From assembly GCA_011390635.1 (NCBI GenBank), contig JAABSA010000007.1, positions 1 to 64,000 of the forward strand: a stretch of 64,000 nucleotides of DNA, given 5' to 3'. Under the pieces are notes generated by a model, which was not told the DNA's origin, made no database searches, and was given only the letters and a program-made list of their open reading frames with translations. Positions 1-9,328 of this stretch are shown one piece after another; within the stretch, counting starts at the first letter, position 1, and each line of letters begins with the position of its first letter. A program made the position numbers and the translations under genes. The stretch is from Desulfotignum sp. (GTDB lineage: Bacteria > Desulfobacterota > Desulfobacteria > Desulfobacterales > Desulfobacteraceae).

Positions 1-1628
1 GCACCGGCGGAAAAAGCCCCGGGCATGCCGCCGGCTTCGTTGCCGATCACCAGGCCTGCGCCGTTTTTGTCCACATAATCCAGGCCCTCGGCAATGGAGT
101 CCACGATTTCTGCATTGATGGCGTTCATCTTGGTATGGAACTCCAGGCAGAACACGTCGTCTCCGATATCCACCAGGGAGGCGGAACCGTTTTCCATGAC
201 TGTCTTGTTATTGCCCTTGGCTGCGGCAATGGAGACCAGAGAATCGGGTACAGGCACGGGTTTGTAGGCGGCTGAAACAAAGTCATAAAAATACCGGACC
301 CCGTTTTTCAGCTGGTAGAAACTGCTATGGCCGGCATCCAGCATGGCCTTGACATTGGCCGGAACTTCCAGGCCGTCAGCGGTCATTCTTTCCACGGCGT
401 CTGCCACACCATAGGCATCCCAGAGTTCAAAGGGTCCCATCTCAAAGTTATAGCCCCATTTCATGGCATTGTCGATTTCAACGATGGTGTCGGCAATTTC
501 CGGGATACGGTTGGCTGCATACTGAAAGGAGTTGGCTGCCAGTTTCCAGGCAAATTTGCCGGCTTTGTCATCGGCCTTGAGCACGATGTTGACCTTTTCG
601 GTGAGGGTGCCGGCTTTTTTGGCTGCATCCAGGCAGGGAAAGGTGGGCCGCTCCAGGTCCTCATATTCCAGGGTGTCCAGGTTCAGCACCTTGCGGATCT
701 TTTTCCACTCCGGGGTGAGTTCGGTTTTGTAGAACCCGGCCTTTGTCTTGTTGCCCAGCAGGTTTTTATCGGCCATTTTCTGTACAAAATCCGGCAGCTG
801 CATGATGTCGCGCTGCTCGTCATCTTTGCACAGGTCATAGGAGTTTTGGGCCACATGCATCATGATGTCCAGGCCCACCAGGTCCGTGGTCTTGAAGATG
901 GCGGTTTTGGGCCGTCCCAGGGCCGGGCCGAAAATGGCATCCACCTCGGGCACGGTGAGGCCGTCTTCCTGCATGAACCGCATGGCCGCGCTGATGCCCT
1001 GGATCCCGATGCGGTTGCCCACAAAGTTGGGGGTGTCCTTGGCCCATACAATGCCTTTGCCCAGGTTTTTCTCACCGAATTTGGCGATGAAGCCTAAGAT
1101 TTCCGGCAGGGTGTCCTGGCCCGGGATCAGCTCCAGCAGGTGCATGTACCGCACCGGGTTGAAAAAATGGGTGCCCATGAAATGTTGTTTGAATTCAGCG
1201 GAAAACCCTTCGGTGATGTCCTGGAGGGGAATACCCGAGGTGTTGGTGCTCACAATGGCGCCGGGTTTTCTGATCTTTTCCACCTTCTGGAACAGGTTGC
1301 GCTTGATGTCCAGTCTTTCCACCACCACCTCAACGATCCAGTCGCAGTCCGCCAGTTTTTCAATATCATCGTCCAGGTTGCCGATGGAGATCAATGCGGC
1401 ATCCTTTTTATTGAAGAACAGGGACGGAGATGATGCCAGGGCAGCGTCCAGTCCGGCTTTGACGATGCGGTTCCGGGCTGCCGGGTCGTTTTTTTCTTCA
1501 TCCTTCAGGTCAAACGGCACAATGTCCAAAAGCAGTACCTTTACACCGGCACCGGCCAGAAGCGCGGCAATTCCGCCTCCCATGATACCGGACCCGATGA
1601 CTGCGGCCTTTCTTATTTTTCTTACCAT
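1..1628 (-). CDS. 3-hydroxyacyl-CoA dehydrogenase / enoyl-CoA hydratase (FadN-like), 3' end cut by window
   Basis: The reading frame opens at the ATG at 1628, behind a strong AGGAGGAC ribosome site, and stays open for about 542 codons to the window edge. The N-terminus has a Rossmann NAD-binding fold (VIGSGIMGGGIAALLAGAG, residues about 9-27), followed by the hydroxyacyl-CoA dehydrogenase signature region (HFFNPVRYMHLLELIPG) and its C-terminal domain (VKDTPNFVGNRI-like). Near the window edge an enoyl-CoA hydratase segment begins (EFHTKMNAINAEIVDSI, then GLVIGNEAGGMPGAFSAG). Dehydrogenase before hydratase is the order of Bacillus FadN rather than E. coli FadB. The enzyme should hydrate enoyl-CoA and oxidise 3-hydroxyacyl-CoA in fatty acid beta-oxidation. 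A FadR-type operator lies just upstream. A thiolase would be expected beyond base 1; this is inferred, not seen. Confidence 0.9.
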   Translation of the reverse strand, partial: MVRKIRKAAVIGSGIMGGGIAALLAGAGVKVLLLDIVPFDLKDEEKNDPAARNRIVKAGLDAALASSPSLFFNKKDAALISIGNLDDDIEKLADCDWIVEVVVERLDIKRNLFQKVEKIRKPGAIVSTNTSGIPLQDITEGFSAEFKQHFMGTHFFNPVRYMHLLELIPGQDTLPEILGFIAKFGEKNLGKGIVWAKDTPNFVGNRIGIQGISAAMRFMQEDGLTVPEVDAIFGPALGRPKTAIFKTTDLVGLDIMMHVAQNSYDLCKDDEQRDIMQLPDFVQKMADKNLLGNKTKAGFYKTELTPEWKKIRKVLNLDTLEYEDLERPTFPCLDAAKKAGTLTEKVNIVLKADDKAGKFAWKLAANSFQYAANRIPEIADTIVEIDNAMKWGYNFEMGPFELWDAYGVADAVERMTADGLEVPANVKAMLDAGHSSFYQLKNGVRYFYDFVSAAYKPVPVPDSLVSIAAAKGNNKTVMENGSASLVDIGDDVFCLEFHTKMNAINAEIVDSIAEGLDYVDKNGAGLVIGNEAGGMPGAFSAG

Positions 1629-1669
1629 AATGTCCTCCTGTTGTAAGAGTGGTTAACCAGTTTGTTTTT

Positions 1670-1685
1670 ATGAATGAGTATTCAT
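1670..1685. promoter_or_regulatory. FadR-type (TetR family) operator 1
   Basis: ATGAATGAGTATTCAT is an inverted repeat ATGAAT-N4-ATTCAT. It matches the known operator of TetR-type FadR regulators of beta-oxidation (consensus TGAATGAnTAnTCATTCA). It lies between the candidate promoter and the start codon of the FadN-like gene. The regulator gene is not in this window. Confidence 0.65.
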
Positions 1686-1689
1686 TTTT

Positions 1690-1718
1690 GAATAACAGAA
1701 AAACCCCGGGGTTGTCAA
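1690..1718 (-). promoter_or_regulatory. Candidate sigma-70 promoter of the FadN-like gene
   Basis: On the minus strand TTGACA (1718-1713) is followed after 17 bases by TTATTC (1695-1690). The -35 is perfect and the -10 is weak. The FadR-type palindrome at 1670-1685 begins directly downstream, where a bound repressor would block transcription. Confidence 0.4.
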
Positions 1719-1832
1719 GGAAAATAATTTCCCGGGGTTCAAGGAATAATCCCATTCAATTTCAAAATGTTAGGGGGCAATTGTTTGCATATGCGGCCCT
1801 GGCCGATCCACGAATGAAAGGAAAAGCAAATA

Positions 1833-1848
1833 ATGAATTATCATTCAT
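1833..1848. promoter_or_regulatory. FadR-type operator 2
   Basis: ATGAATTATCATTCAT has the same ATGAAT-N4-ATTCAT architecture as the site at 1670-1685. It sits about 100 bases before the start of the toroid-protein gene. This suggests that both divergent units answer to one acyl-CoA-responsive repressor. Confidence 0.5.
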
Positions 1849-1951
1849 GTTTTCATGGGGAGGGTTCTTGAAAAATACAACAGGTTCTGATAAGTTGTTA
1901 CGGCAATGCAATCAGGATGTGAATATATCTAAAACAGGTGGAGACAGGTTG

Positions 1952-3013
1952 ATGCACCAGATACCGGCAAAGATTCAGGAATTTTTGGTTCTGAACATAG
2001 CTTCAGTTGCAGGGATGATCCGCACACTGCAGCGGCCATCGGGGGATATCCCCTGGCACACCGGCGGCAAAACAGATCCCTGGGACCTGGTGGAATCGGT
2101 GATGGGACTCAATACCGGGGGATATACCCAACAGGCCCGCCAGGCCCTGAAGTGGCTGGAGCAGCACCAGAACAAGGACGGCTCGTGGTTTTCTTCCTAT
2201 GTGAATGAGATCCCCGAAGACAGAACCAGAGAAGCCCATATGGCCTGTTATATTGCGGTGGGCATGCTTCACGCGTATCTGATCACCAATGACCGGTCCT
2301 GGCTGGAATTGTTCTGGGGCACCATGGAAAAGGGAGTTGACTATGCCCTGGGTCTGCAGGTGCCCACCGGCGAGATCCATTGGGCAAAAAGCCCTGAAGG
2401 CAATATCGATCCCATGTCGCTGCTCTCAGGCTCCTCTTCGGTGTTCATGAGCCTCAAGTGTGCGTTGACCATCTGCCATATCCTGGACCGGCCCCGGCCG
2501 GTATGGGAAGACGCATGGTCCAGGCTGTCCCGTTCCCTCAAGGAAAACCTGCACAGCTATAACGTAAGCAAATCCAGGTTTTCCATGTACTGGTTTTATC
2601 CGGTGCTGTGCGGTGCCCTTCAGGGGGAAAAAGCCCGGGCCCGCATGGAAAAATACTGGCATAAGTATATGATAGACGGACAGGGGGCAAGGTGTGTGTC
2701 GGATCAACCCTGGGTGACCATCGCGGAAACCTGTGAACTGGTCCTGGCCCTTAATGCCATGGGCAGCCGCCAGAAAGCCAGGATCGTATTTTCCTGGATC
2801 CAGGACCGGGTGTATGACGACAAGACCTTCTGGTGCGGCTATACCTATCCGGACATGGTGATCTGGCCGGAAGAAAAGATATCCTGGACCAATGCCGTGG
2901 CCCTTTTGGCGGCAGATGCATTGTATGATCTGACCCCGGCAGCCGGGCTGTTCACCCATGCCAACTGGGACGGTCCTTTATACAAAAGCAAGTACAAAGG
3001 CAAGATCCGGTGA
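1952..3013 (+). CDS. Alpha/alpha-toroid (prenyltransferase / squalene-cyclase-like) protein
   Basis: 353 residues from the ATG at 1952, chosen because GGTGGAG stands upstream; longer in-frame starts run into the operator region. The sequence is rich in Trp and has a QW-like repeat (HQNKDGSWFSSY, near residue 75), with further helix pairs such as EAHMACYIAVGMLHAYL. This fits the alpha/alpha-toroid fold of terpene cyclases and prenyltransferase beta subunits, often annotated as 'phenyltransferase domain'. The DXDD motif of squalene-hopene cyclases is not evident, so cyclase activity should not be assumed. There is no signal peptide. The stop overlaps the GTG start of the next gene, implying coupled translation. 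The specific function is unknown. Confidence 0.7.
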   Translation: MHQIPAKIQEFLVLNIASVAGMIRTLQRPSGDIPWHTGGKTDPWDLVESVMGLNTGGYTQQARQALKWLEQHQNKDGSWFSSYVNEIPEDRTREAHMACYIAVGMLHAYLITNDRSWLELFWGTMEKGVDYALGLQVPTGEIHWAKSPEGNIDPMSLLSGSSSVFMSLKCALTICHILDRPRPVWEDAWSRLSRSLKENLHSYNVSKSRFSMYWFYPVLCGALQGEKARARMEKYWHKYMIDGQGARCVSDQPWVTIAETCELVLALNAMGSRQKARIVFSWIQDRVYDDKTFWCGYTYPDMVIWPEEKISWTNAVALLAADALYDLTPAAGLFTHANWDGPLYKSKYKGKIR

Positions 3014-3738
3014 TACGCGATACCCGGCCCTATTACATCAAAAAAGCCTGGTACCGGCTCCAGCATCTGTATGTGCGCCATTATCTGTCACCCCAGCTCA
3101 CCTGCCTGGGGAAGTATCCGTTTATCATCAAGCCCTGGTATATTGAACTGTTCGGTGAACCCATCCGCATCGGCTCCCATGTGACCCTGCTGGGGTGTGC
3201 GGACAAAAAAACCCGGTTGACGGTCTGGTCCGATAAAAAAGAGATCCCGGGCATCACCATCGGGGACCATGTGCTCATCTCCCCGGGGGTGCGCATCAGT
3301 GCGGCCCACAGCATTACGATCAAAGATTCCTGTATGCTGGCAAGCCACTCATATATCACAGATTCCGACTGGCACGGCATCTATGACCGGTCTTTGCCGC
3401 CGTCCGACACCAGTCATGTGGTTCTGGAGGAAAATGTGTGGATCGGGGATTCCGCCATTGTGTGCAAAGGGGTCACCATCGGCGAAAACAGCATTGTGGG
3501 TGCCGGCAGCGTCGTGACATCAGACATTCCCGCCAATGTCATAGCCGCAGGCAATCCTGCAAAAATTATCCGCAGTCTGGATCCGGATAAAAAGATCATC
3601 ACCCGTAAAGATAGATACGGGGATACGGTACAGATGACCCGGTTTCTGGAAGCATCGGAAAAACAAAACCTGGACGGCAATACGTTTCTGGGGTGGCTGC
3701 GGTCCTGGATTTTTCCGGGAAAACACCCTCCCTTTTGA
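3010..3738 (+). CDS. Hexapeptide-repeat acyltransferase (WbbJ/CatB-like)
   Basis: 242 residues, GTG start at 3010 overlapping the preceding stop by four bases. The middle carries left-handed beta-helix hexapeptide repeats (ISPGVRISAAHSITIKDSC, then VWIGDSAIVCKGVTIGENS, then IVGAGSVVTSDIPANVIAAG and NPAKII). This is the classic end of maltose- or xenobiotic-type O-acetyltransferases. The family transfers acetyl or acyl groups from CoA to sugars or similar acceptors, as trimers with the active site between subunits. The N-terminal 60 residues are basic and aromatic and could associate with membrane. The coupled toroid protein suggests a shared lipid or polysaccharide modification, but the acceptor is unknown. 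Confidence 0.8.
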   Translation: MIRDTRPYYIKKAWYRLQHLYVRHYLSPQLTCLGKYPFIIKPWYIELFGEPIRIGSHVTLLGCADKKTRLTVWSDKKEIPGITIGDHVLISPGVRISAAHSITIKDSCMLASHSYITDSDWHGIYDRSLPPSDTSHVVLEENVWIGDSAIVCKGVTIGENSIVGAGSVVTSDIPANVIAAGNPAKIIRSLDPDKKIITRKDRYGDTVQMTRFLEASEKQNLDGNTFLGWLRSWIFPGKHPPF

Positions 3739-3740
3739 TG

Positions 3741-6074
3741 TCAGTGTGCATCCATGTTTTCCAGGACAGCCGTAACCTGTTCCAGGTACAGGGAAATTTT
3801 TTCAACATCAAAGGCCTGGGTGTGCTGGTGCAGTTTTCGGCCGAATTCTCTGAATGATGCCAGATCGAACTTTCGGGCCATCTCCATGAACTCTTCGGCA
3901 ATGCACCGGGCATCTGATATTTTCATTCCTTCCTGAATATCAGGCAGCAGGGGAATGATTTTGGATTTTACCAGGGGCAAAAGATCCGGGTGCTGCATCA
4001 GGGCCCTCTGGAAATCCGGTTTGAAAAGGGTAGATATTGTTTGTGTTTCCCCGGTATCTGTTGCGGCAAAAACCGATGGTTGGTCATTGGCAGAAGACGA
4101 CGCAGCAGGGTTTTTTGTATCGCTGATGGCCACTGCCGGCAGCAGGATTTCAAAGACACTGCCTTCTCCGGGCCGGCTGTCAAGGGTGATCTGGCCCTGC
4201 ATCAATTCCACCAGACGCTTTGTGATGGCCAGACCCAGGCCGGTTCCCCCGTATTTTCTGCTGATATCGGCATTTTCCTGTTCAAAGGATTCAAAGATCA
4301 GCTCATGTTTGTCCTTTGGAATCCCCATGCCGGTGTCTTCCACCCGGAGTACCAGGTCCAGATTTTTGGGATATTGTTTTGCATGAATTCGGGCACAAAG
4401 CCTGATGTGTCCTTTTTTTGTAAACTTGACAGCATTTTCAATCAGGTTGGTCAGCACCTGGCGAATGCGTATTTCGTCCAGGCACAGGTAGTCGGGCATA
4501 TCTGCATCGATCTGGATAAAAAACTGGAGTTTTTTCTGGGCAAGCCTGGTCTTGAACAGATGATGTGTTTCACTGAACAGGGTGTCCAGGGAAACCGGTT
4601 CCGTTTTAATGGTAAGCTTTCCAGCCTGTGTTTTTGACAGGTCCAGGATATTGGAAACAAGCCCCATCAGGTTTCTGCCGGCCATGGCAATGGCCTGGAT
4701 ATAGCTTTTCTGTTCGTCATCTTTGGCCATGGAAAACAGCACCTCGCTGAAACCGAGCACTGAATTCAGCGGGGTTCTGATTTCATGACTTACATTGGCC
4801 AGAAATTCGCTTTTTGCCTGGTTGGCTTTTTCCAGTTCAATCTCTTTTTGCTTCCTCACCAGAATTTCGGTGTTCAATGCCTGGTTCAGCAGTGTCAGGT
4901 TCCGGGTGCGCTCCTCCACCCGGGTTTCCAGCTCCTGGTGGGAACGCTGTAATGCCTGTTCTGCAATTTTGCGCTGGGTGATATTCCGGGAGTTGATAAC
5001 CACTCCCTGGATGGCGGGGTGATCCAGCAGGTTGTTGCTGATGGATTCCAGTGTGCAGTAATAATTTTCATGGTGTCTGAATCTCTGTTCAGTGGTCATG
5101 TCCGGCAGGGTTCCCTGGATACGCCTTTGAAACCGGGCATGGGCGGCATCACGGTCTTCAGGATGAAGAAAATCAAAGGCATTGGTTCCTATGAGAAATT
5201 CGGGCTCATACCCCAGTATCCTTTGGGTGGATGGGCTCACATACCTAAAATTTCCCCGGGCATCAAGGATCCAGATCAGGTCACTGGCATTTTCAATCAA
5301 CGCCCGGAAATGTTCTTCACTGTATTGCAGGGCAGTCAGGGTTTCCTTGAGCCGGAATGCCATTTTGTTGAATTCTTTTGCCAGACGTCCGAATTCATCA
5401 TCGGACTGGATGGGGATCCGGGTGTCCAGCTCTCCATTGCCGATTTTGCCCGCCCCCTGGACCAGGTCCTGCAAAGGCCGGGTCAGCCGGCGGGTCAGCA
5501 GCATCAGGGCCAGGGAGATAACAAGGGCGGCAAATGCACCCATGGCATACAGGTATGGCCGCATGCGGCTGGCAACCCCATAGACTTCTTCCATGGGATC
5601 CACCGCAAGTACATACCAGCCCCAGGGGTCGAAATAGGCAAATCTGGCAAGACTCTTCTCCTGGTTCATATCCAGTAACAGTCGGTTTGTTTCTTTTTGA
5701 AGGTCTTGAAACCAGACGTCTTTGCTCACGTCCGTATTGACCATGTATTTACTGGGATGAAAGATGATGGTGCCTTCTTTGTCCACACCAAAGATATATC
5801 CCAGCTCGCCCACGCCGATGTCGGCAATTTCCACGGCTGCATCCATCTTTGCTTTGGCAATGCTTGCGGCAATGGTTGCCAGTCCGTATTCATGCAGCAT
5901 CTCTTCCTGGGCGGTGACAATGACCATGGCTTCGGACAACCGGGTGTCCAGCCAGGTTTCCCCCAAATCAACAAGGGCGGTGCGGGAAAAATAATAGGTG
6001 GTTCCCACAATGGTGAACAGAGAAAAAATAACCAGAGGCAGGGTGGTCAAAAGTATTTTGGTGTAGGTATTCAT
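3741..6074 (-). CDS. Membrane sensor histidine kinase (Cache-HAMP-PAS-HisKA-HATPase, Hpt-like tail)
   Basis: 777 residues. TM1 lies at about 7-29 and TM2 at about 170-192, bracketing a Cache-like periplasmic sensor that contains the GYIFGVDKEGTIIFHP pattern. HAMP follows at about 193-247, PAS at about 255-370 (DLIWILDARGNFRYVSPS), then a coiled coil. HisKA has the phospho-acceptor His in ANVSHEIRTPLNSVLGFSE (about residue 430). HATPase_c has the N box (NLIENAVKF), G1 (VEDTGMGIP) and G2 (YGGTGLGLAITK). The last 80 residues form a small helical Hpt-like module with GRKLHQHTQAFD. There is no receiver domain and no response regulator beside it, so the kinase is an orphan. The ligand is unknown. 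Confidence 0.9.
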   Translation of the reverse strand: MNTYTKILLTTLPLVIFSLFTIVGTTYYFSRTALVDLGETWLDTRLSEAMVIVTAQEEMLHEYGLATIAASIAKAKMDAAVEIADIGVGELGYIFGVDKEGTIIFHPSKYMVNTDVSKDVWFQDLQKETNRLLLDMNQEKSLARFAYFDPWGWYVLAVDPMEEVYGVASRMRPYLYAMGAFAALVISLALMLLTRRLTRPLQDLVQGAGKIGNGELDTRIPIQSDDEFGRLAKEFNKMAFRLKETLTALQYSEEHFRALIENASDLIWILDARGNFRYVSPSTQRILGYEPEFLIGTNAFDFLHPEDRDAAHARFQRRIQGTLPDMTTEQRFRHHENYYCTLESISNNLLDHPAIQGVVINSRNITQRKIAEQALQRSHQELETRVEERTRNLTLLNQALNTEILVRKQKEIELEKANQAKSEFLANVSHEIRTPLNSVLGFSEVLFSMAKDDEQKSYIQAIAMAGRNLMGLVSNILDLSKTQAGKLTIKTEPVSLDTLFSETHHLFKTRLAQKKLQFFIQIDADMPDYLCLDEIRIRQVLTNLIENAVKFTKKGHIRLCARIHAKQYPKNLDLVLRVEDTGMGIPKDKHELIFESFEQENADISRKYGGTGLGLAITKRLVELMQGQITLDSRPGEGSVFEILLPAVAISDTKNPAASSSANDQPSVFAATDTGETQTISTLFKPDFQRALMQHPDLLPLVKSKIIPLLPDIQEGMKISDARCIAEEFMEMARKFDLASFREFGRKLHQHTQAFDVEKISLYLEQVTAVLENMDAH

Positions 6075-6202
6075 CTAAAAGCAAAATATCGGGGATGTAA
6101 ATTTTTTGCAAATGAAAAATTGATGATTACCATAGTTGACAGTTTAACTGCTGAAAACACCAGTCCGGCATGAGTATCACCGGGAAAAACAGGAGGAAGT
6201 GT

Positions 6203-8650
6203 ATGGCCCGCAAAAACCTGACCTTGCCCGTAACCGGCATGAGCTGTGCCAATTGTGCCGCCAGTATTGATAAAAACCTGTCCAATATGGCGGGTATTGT
6301 TGATGTCGGTGCCAGTTTTGCTACAGAAGGGGTGCGGGTGACATTTGATTCGGAAAAGACAGATCTGCAAAAAATAATCGCAAAAATCAAGGACCTGGGA
6401 TTTGATGTGCCTGTAGCCGCGGCAGATGTGCCGGTAACGGGCATGAGCTGTGCCAATTGTGCGGCCAGTATTGAAAAAACCTTGAATCACAAGACCGAAG
6501 GCGTGGTGGATGCATCCGTGAACCTGGCATCCGAGCGGGTCAGTATACGCTATATCCGCTCAATGGTAACCCTGGAGGAGATGGGGCGCAACATCAAAGA
6601 CCTGGGATTTGAATTGATCCTGACCGATGATGACACAGATGCCGCTGGTGTGGAAGAGATTGCCCGGAACCGGGAGATCAGGGATCAGACAAGAAAATTT
6701 GTCATCGGAGCTGCTTTTGCCCTGCCCCTGTTCATTTTGAGCATGTCCAGGGATTTTGGTTTGACAGGGGCCTGGAGTCATGCAGCCTTCATGAACTGGT
6801 TCTTTCTGTTTCTTGCCACCCCGGTGCAGTTTTATACGGGGATGGACTATTACATAGGTGCGTATAAGGCATTGAAAAACCGGTCCGCGAACATGGATGT
6901 TCTCATTGCTTTAGGGTCGTCTGTGGCCTATTTTTATTCGCTGGCCATCCTGGTGGTGCCCGCCCTCACAGGGCATGTATACTTTGAAACCGCTGCCGTA
7001 ATCATCGTGTTGATCAAATTCGGAAAACTGCTGGAAGCCAGGACCAAAGGAAAAACCGGGGGTGCCATAAAAAAACTCATGGGCCTTGCCCCGAGAAACG
7101 CCACCCGCATTGAAAACGGAGAAAAAATGGAAGTTCCCATCAGCAGCGTGCAGCAGGGGGATATGCTGCTCATCCGTCCGGGAGAACGCATTCCCGTGGA
7201 CGGTGAGGTGATGGAGGGAAAATCCACAGTGGATGAATCCATGCTCACGGGTGAGCCCATTCCCGTGGCAAAATCCAAAGGCGATATTGTGACCGGAGGT
7301 ACTGTCAATGGAGACGGCCTGCTGCAGATGCAGGCCACCCGCGTGGGAAAGGACACGGTCCTGGCCCAGATCATCCGCATGGTCCAGGAGGCCCAGGGCA
7401 GTAAAGCCCCGATCCAGGCCCTGGCAGACCGGGTGGCAGCGGTGTTTGTGCCGGCGGTCATTATCATCGCCCTGGTCACCTTCGGGATCTGGTGGATGGT
7501 CACGGGTGAATTTGTGCCCTCCATGATCCGCATGGTGGCGGTACTGGTCATTGCCTGTCCCTGCGCTTTGGGGCTTGCCACACCTACCGCCATCATGGCA
7601 GGCACAGGCAAGGGCGCGGAAAACGGGATCCTGTTCAAGCGCAGCCAGGCATTGGAAACAGCTGCCAAACTTACCACCATTGTGCTGGACAAAACCGGTA
7701 CCATCACCCTGGGAAAACCGGATGTAACAGATCTTTTGCCCGCATCCGATGCACAGATCTCTGCGGAAGAGCTGCTGGTTCTGGCAGCCTCTCTGGAACA
7801 GGGATCGGAACATCCCCTTGGCAAGGCAGTGGTACTCAATGCCCAAAAAAAGAAGCTGGTATTAACGGACCCAAAAGAATTTACGGCTTTTCGCGGGGAT
7901 GGTGTGCAGGGGATAATCAACGATCGACACCTTCGGCTGGGCAAACCCGGATGGTTTGAAGAGCGGGTGACCAAAGGTCTGGATAAACAGATCCGGCAGC
8001 TGCAGGACCAGGGCAAAACCGTGATGGTGCTGGTCCGGGAAGACCGGGCACTGGGTCTGGTGTGTGTATCCGACGTGGTCAAGCCCGAATCGAAGCAGGC
8101 CATTGCATCTTTGCAAAAAGAAGGACTGCGGGTGGTGATGCTCACCGGGGATAATGCAGCCACAGCCCGGGCCATCGGCTCCCAGGTGGGGGTGGATGAT
8201 ATTGCGGCCGATGTCCGTCCGGAAGAAAAAGCCGGCAAGATTGCAGAAATACAGCAGACCACCCCCTGGGTAGGCATGGTGGGGGACGGCATCAATGATG
8301 CGCCGGCCCTGGCCAAAGCGGATGTGGGATTTGCCATCGGTACGGGCACGGATGTGGCCATTGAGACCGGGGATGTGATCCTGTCTTCGGGAAAGCTCAC
8401 CGGCATTCCCACGGCCATTGCCATCAGCCGCCGCACCATCGGCACCATCCGCCAGAATCTGTTTCTGGCCTTTGTCTATAATATCGTGCTGATTCCCGTG
8501 GCTGCAGGCGTACTGGCACCTTTTGACATGTTCCCGCAATTTTTGCGCCAGCTGCATCCCATACTGGCGGCCCTGGCCATGGCAGCCTCCAGTATTTCGG
8601 TGGTGAGCAACAGCCTGCGGCTGTATACAGCAGATATAACCCGCAGATAA
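6203..8650 (+). CDS. copA: Copper-translocating P1B-type ATPase with two heavy-metal domains
   Basis: 815 residues from the ATG at 6203, chosen because AGGAGGAAGTGT precedes it; an ATG 33 bases upstream has no such site. Two N-terminal metal-binding domains each carry [11 protein letters not shown] (from about residues 11 and 79). The transmembrane core has the CPC metal motif ([13 protein letters not shown], about 450). The cytoplasmic part has TGEP in the actuator, DKTGTITLG (phosphorylated Asp, about 496), SEHPLG in the nucleotide domain and [16 protein letters not shown] in the hinge. CPC with GMxCxxC domains marks a Cu(I) exporter. The thiol-oxidoreductase gene follows after 13 bases and probably shares its transcript. 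Confidence 0.96.
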   Translation: MARKNLTLPVTGMSCANCAASIDKNLSNMAGIVDVGASFATEGVRVTFDSEKTDLQKIIAKIKDLGFDVPVAAADVPVTGMSCANCAASIEKTLNHKTEGVVDASVNLASERVSIRYIRSMVTLEEMGRNIKDLGFELILTDDDTDAAGVEEIARNREIRDQTRKFVIGAAFALPLFILSMSRDFGLTGAWSHAAFMNWFFLFLATPVQFYTGMDYYIGAYKALKNRSANMDVLIALGSSVAYFYSLAILVVPALTGHVYFETAAVIIVLIKFGKLLEARTKGKTGGAIKKLMGLAPRNATRIENGEKMEVPISSVQQGDMLLIRPGERIPVDGEVMEGKSTVDESMLTGEPIPVAKSKGDIVTGGTVNGDGLLQMQATRVGKDTVLAQIIRMVQEAQGSKAPIQALADRVAAVFVPAVIIIALVTFGIWWMVTGEFVPSMIRMVAVLVIACPCALGLATPTAIMAGTGKGAENGILFKRSQALETAAKLTTIVLDKTGTITLGKPDVTDLLPASDAQISAEELLVLAASLEQGSEHPLGKAVVLNAQKKKLVLTDPKEFTAFRGDGVQGIINDRHLRLGKPGWFEERVTKGLDKQIRQLQDQGKTVMVLVREDRALGLVCVSDVVKPESKQAIASLQKEGLRVVMLTGDNAATARAIGSQVGVDDIAADVRPEEKAGKIAEIQQTTPWVGMVGDGINDAPALAKADVGFAIGTGTDVAIETGDVILSSGKLTGIPTAIAISRRTIGTIRQNLFLAFVYNIVLIPVAAGVLAPFDMFPQFLRQLHPILAALAMAASSISVVSNSLRLYTADITRR

Positions 8651-8663
8651 GAAAGGAGAAAAA

Positions 8664-9278
8664 ATGGACCCAAAACCGGTGCTGGAAATATTTTCCGATT
8701 ATGTCTGACCCTGGTGCTATTTCATTACCGGGCGTATTGAAAAACTGCAGCAAAATGTTGATATACAGATCATATGGCGGGCCTTTCCGTTGCATCCGGA
8801 CACCCCGGAACAGGGGATTTCGCTTGAAGAACTGTTTGCCAAAAAAAGAATGGATGTGGATGTGGACCAGGTGATGGCCCACCTGAAGAAAACCGCTTCC
8901 AAACTGGGCCTTCCCATGGGGGACCGGCGCAAAACCTATAACAGCCGCCTGGCCCAGGAGGTGGGGCTGTGGGCCCAGAGCCAGGGAAAAGGCCATGTAT
9001 TTCACGATGCCGCTTTCCGGGCCTATTTTGTGGACGGCAGAAACCTGGCACAAAAATCCGTACTCATGGGCCTGATACAATCGACAGGCCTGGATTTGGA
9101 TGCCGGAGAAAAGGTCATTGATGACCGGTTGTTTTCCGATGCCGTGGATGCGGACTGGCAATTGTCCGGGCAAAAGCAGGTCACTGCGGTGCCTACCTTT
9201 ATCATGGGCCTGGAAAAACTGGTGGGGGCACAGCCCTATGAAACCCTGGAAAAAATGGTTTCCCGGAACATGGCCTGA
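8664..9278 (+). CDS. FrnE/DsbA-family oxidoreductase, predicted selenoprotein (UxxC)
   Basis: 204 residues if the in-frame TGA at 8706-8708 (codon 15) is read as selenocysteine. AAGGAG stands just before the ATG at 8664. The frame reads EIFSDYV-U-PWCYF, which aligns with the SDYVCPWCY active site of FrnE/HCCA-isomerase-type DsbA proteins, so the TGA replaces exactly the first redox Cys and the second Cys is kept (C18). The rest is a full thioredoxin-fold protein with helical insert and the cis-Pro loop (VTAVPTFIMG). The frame is open to 9278 with normal codon use, arguing against a pseudogene. A hairpin follows the TGA. It should reduce or isomerise disulfides; linkage to copA suggests copper-stress repair. 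Without Sec insertion only a truncated 42-codon-shorter product from 8790 could be made. Confidence 0.85.
8709..8732 (+). promoter_or_regulatory. Putative bacterial SECIS hairpin after UGA
   Basis: Directly after the TGA, CCC (8709-8711) and GGT (8713-8715) can pair with ACC (8727-8729) and GGG (8730-8732), leaving a bulged U at 8712 and an 11-base loop. A bulged U in the upper stem is a feature of the E. coli fdhF SECIS. The loop is somewhat closer to the UGA than in well-studied examples, so the exact fold is uncertain. Confidence 0.4.
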
Positions 9279-9328
9279 GATATTTCAAAGACAATTGTGA
9301 AAACTACCGGGATCTGGTAAACAAACCC

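Larger units (their letters stand above)
1629..1951. other. Divergent intergenic region, AT-rich, regulatory
   Basis: This 323-base stretch separates the FadN-like gene from the divergent toroid-protein gene. It holds a minus-strand promoter candidate, two matching 16-base palindromes and an AACCCCGGG/CCCGGGGTT inverted repeat at 1702-1739. An open frame continues upstream of 1952 on the plus strand but lacks a ribosome site and resembles non-coding DNA. Confidence 0.6.

Noticed and set aside
1702-1739. AACCCCGGG inverted repeat as a terminator
   Set aside because: It overlaps the spacer of the promoter candidate and has no convergent gene or proper T run; recorded only as an inverted repeat.
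6121-6202. Copper-regulator box upstream of copA
   Set aside because: AGTT/AACT symmetry near 6134-6149 is too weak and does not match CueR, CopY or CsoR boxes.
6934-8448. 504-codon open frame antisense to copA
   Set aside because: Composed of low-complexity Ser/Pro/Met residues, no ribosome site, fully inside a clear copA.
8790-9278. Short version of the FrnE-like gene starting at 8790
   Set aside because: Lacks the active-site strand and has no ribosome site; the 8664 start with TGA readthrough restores a full FrnE fold.
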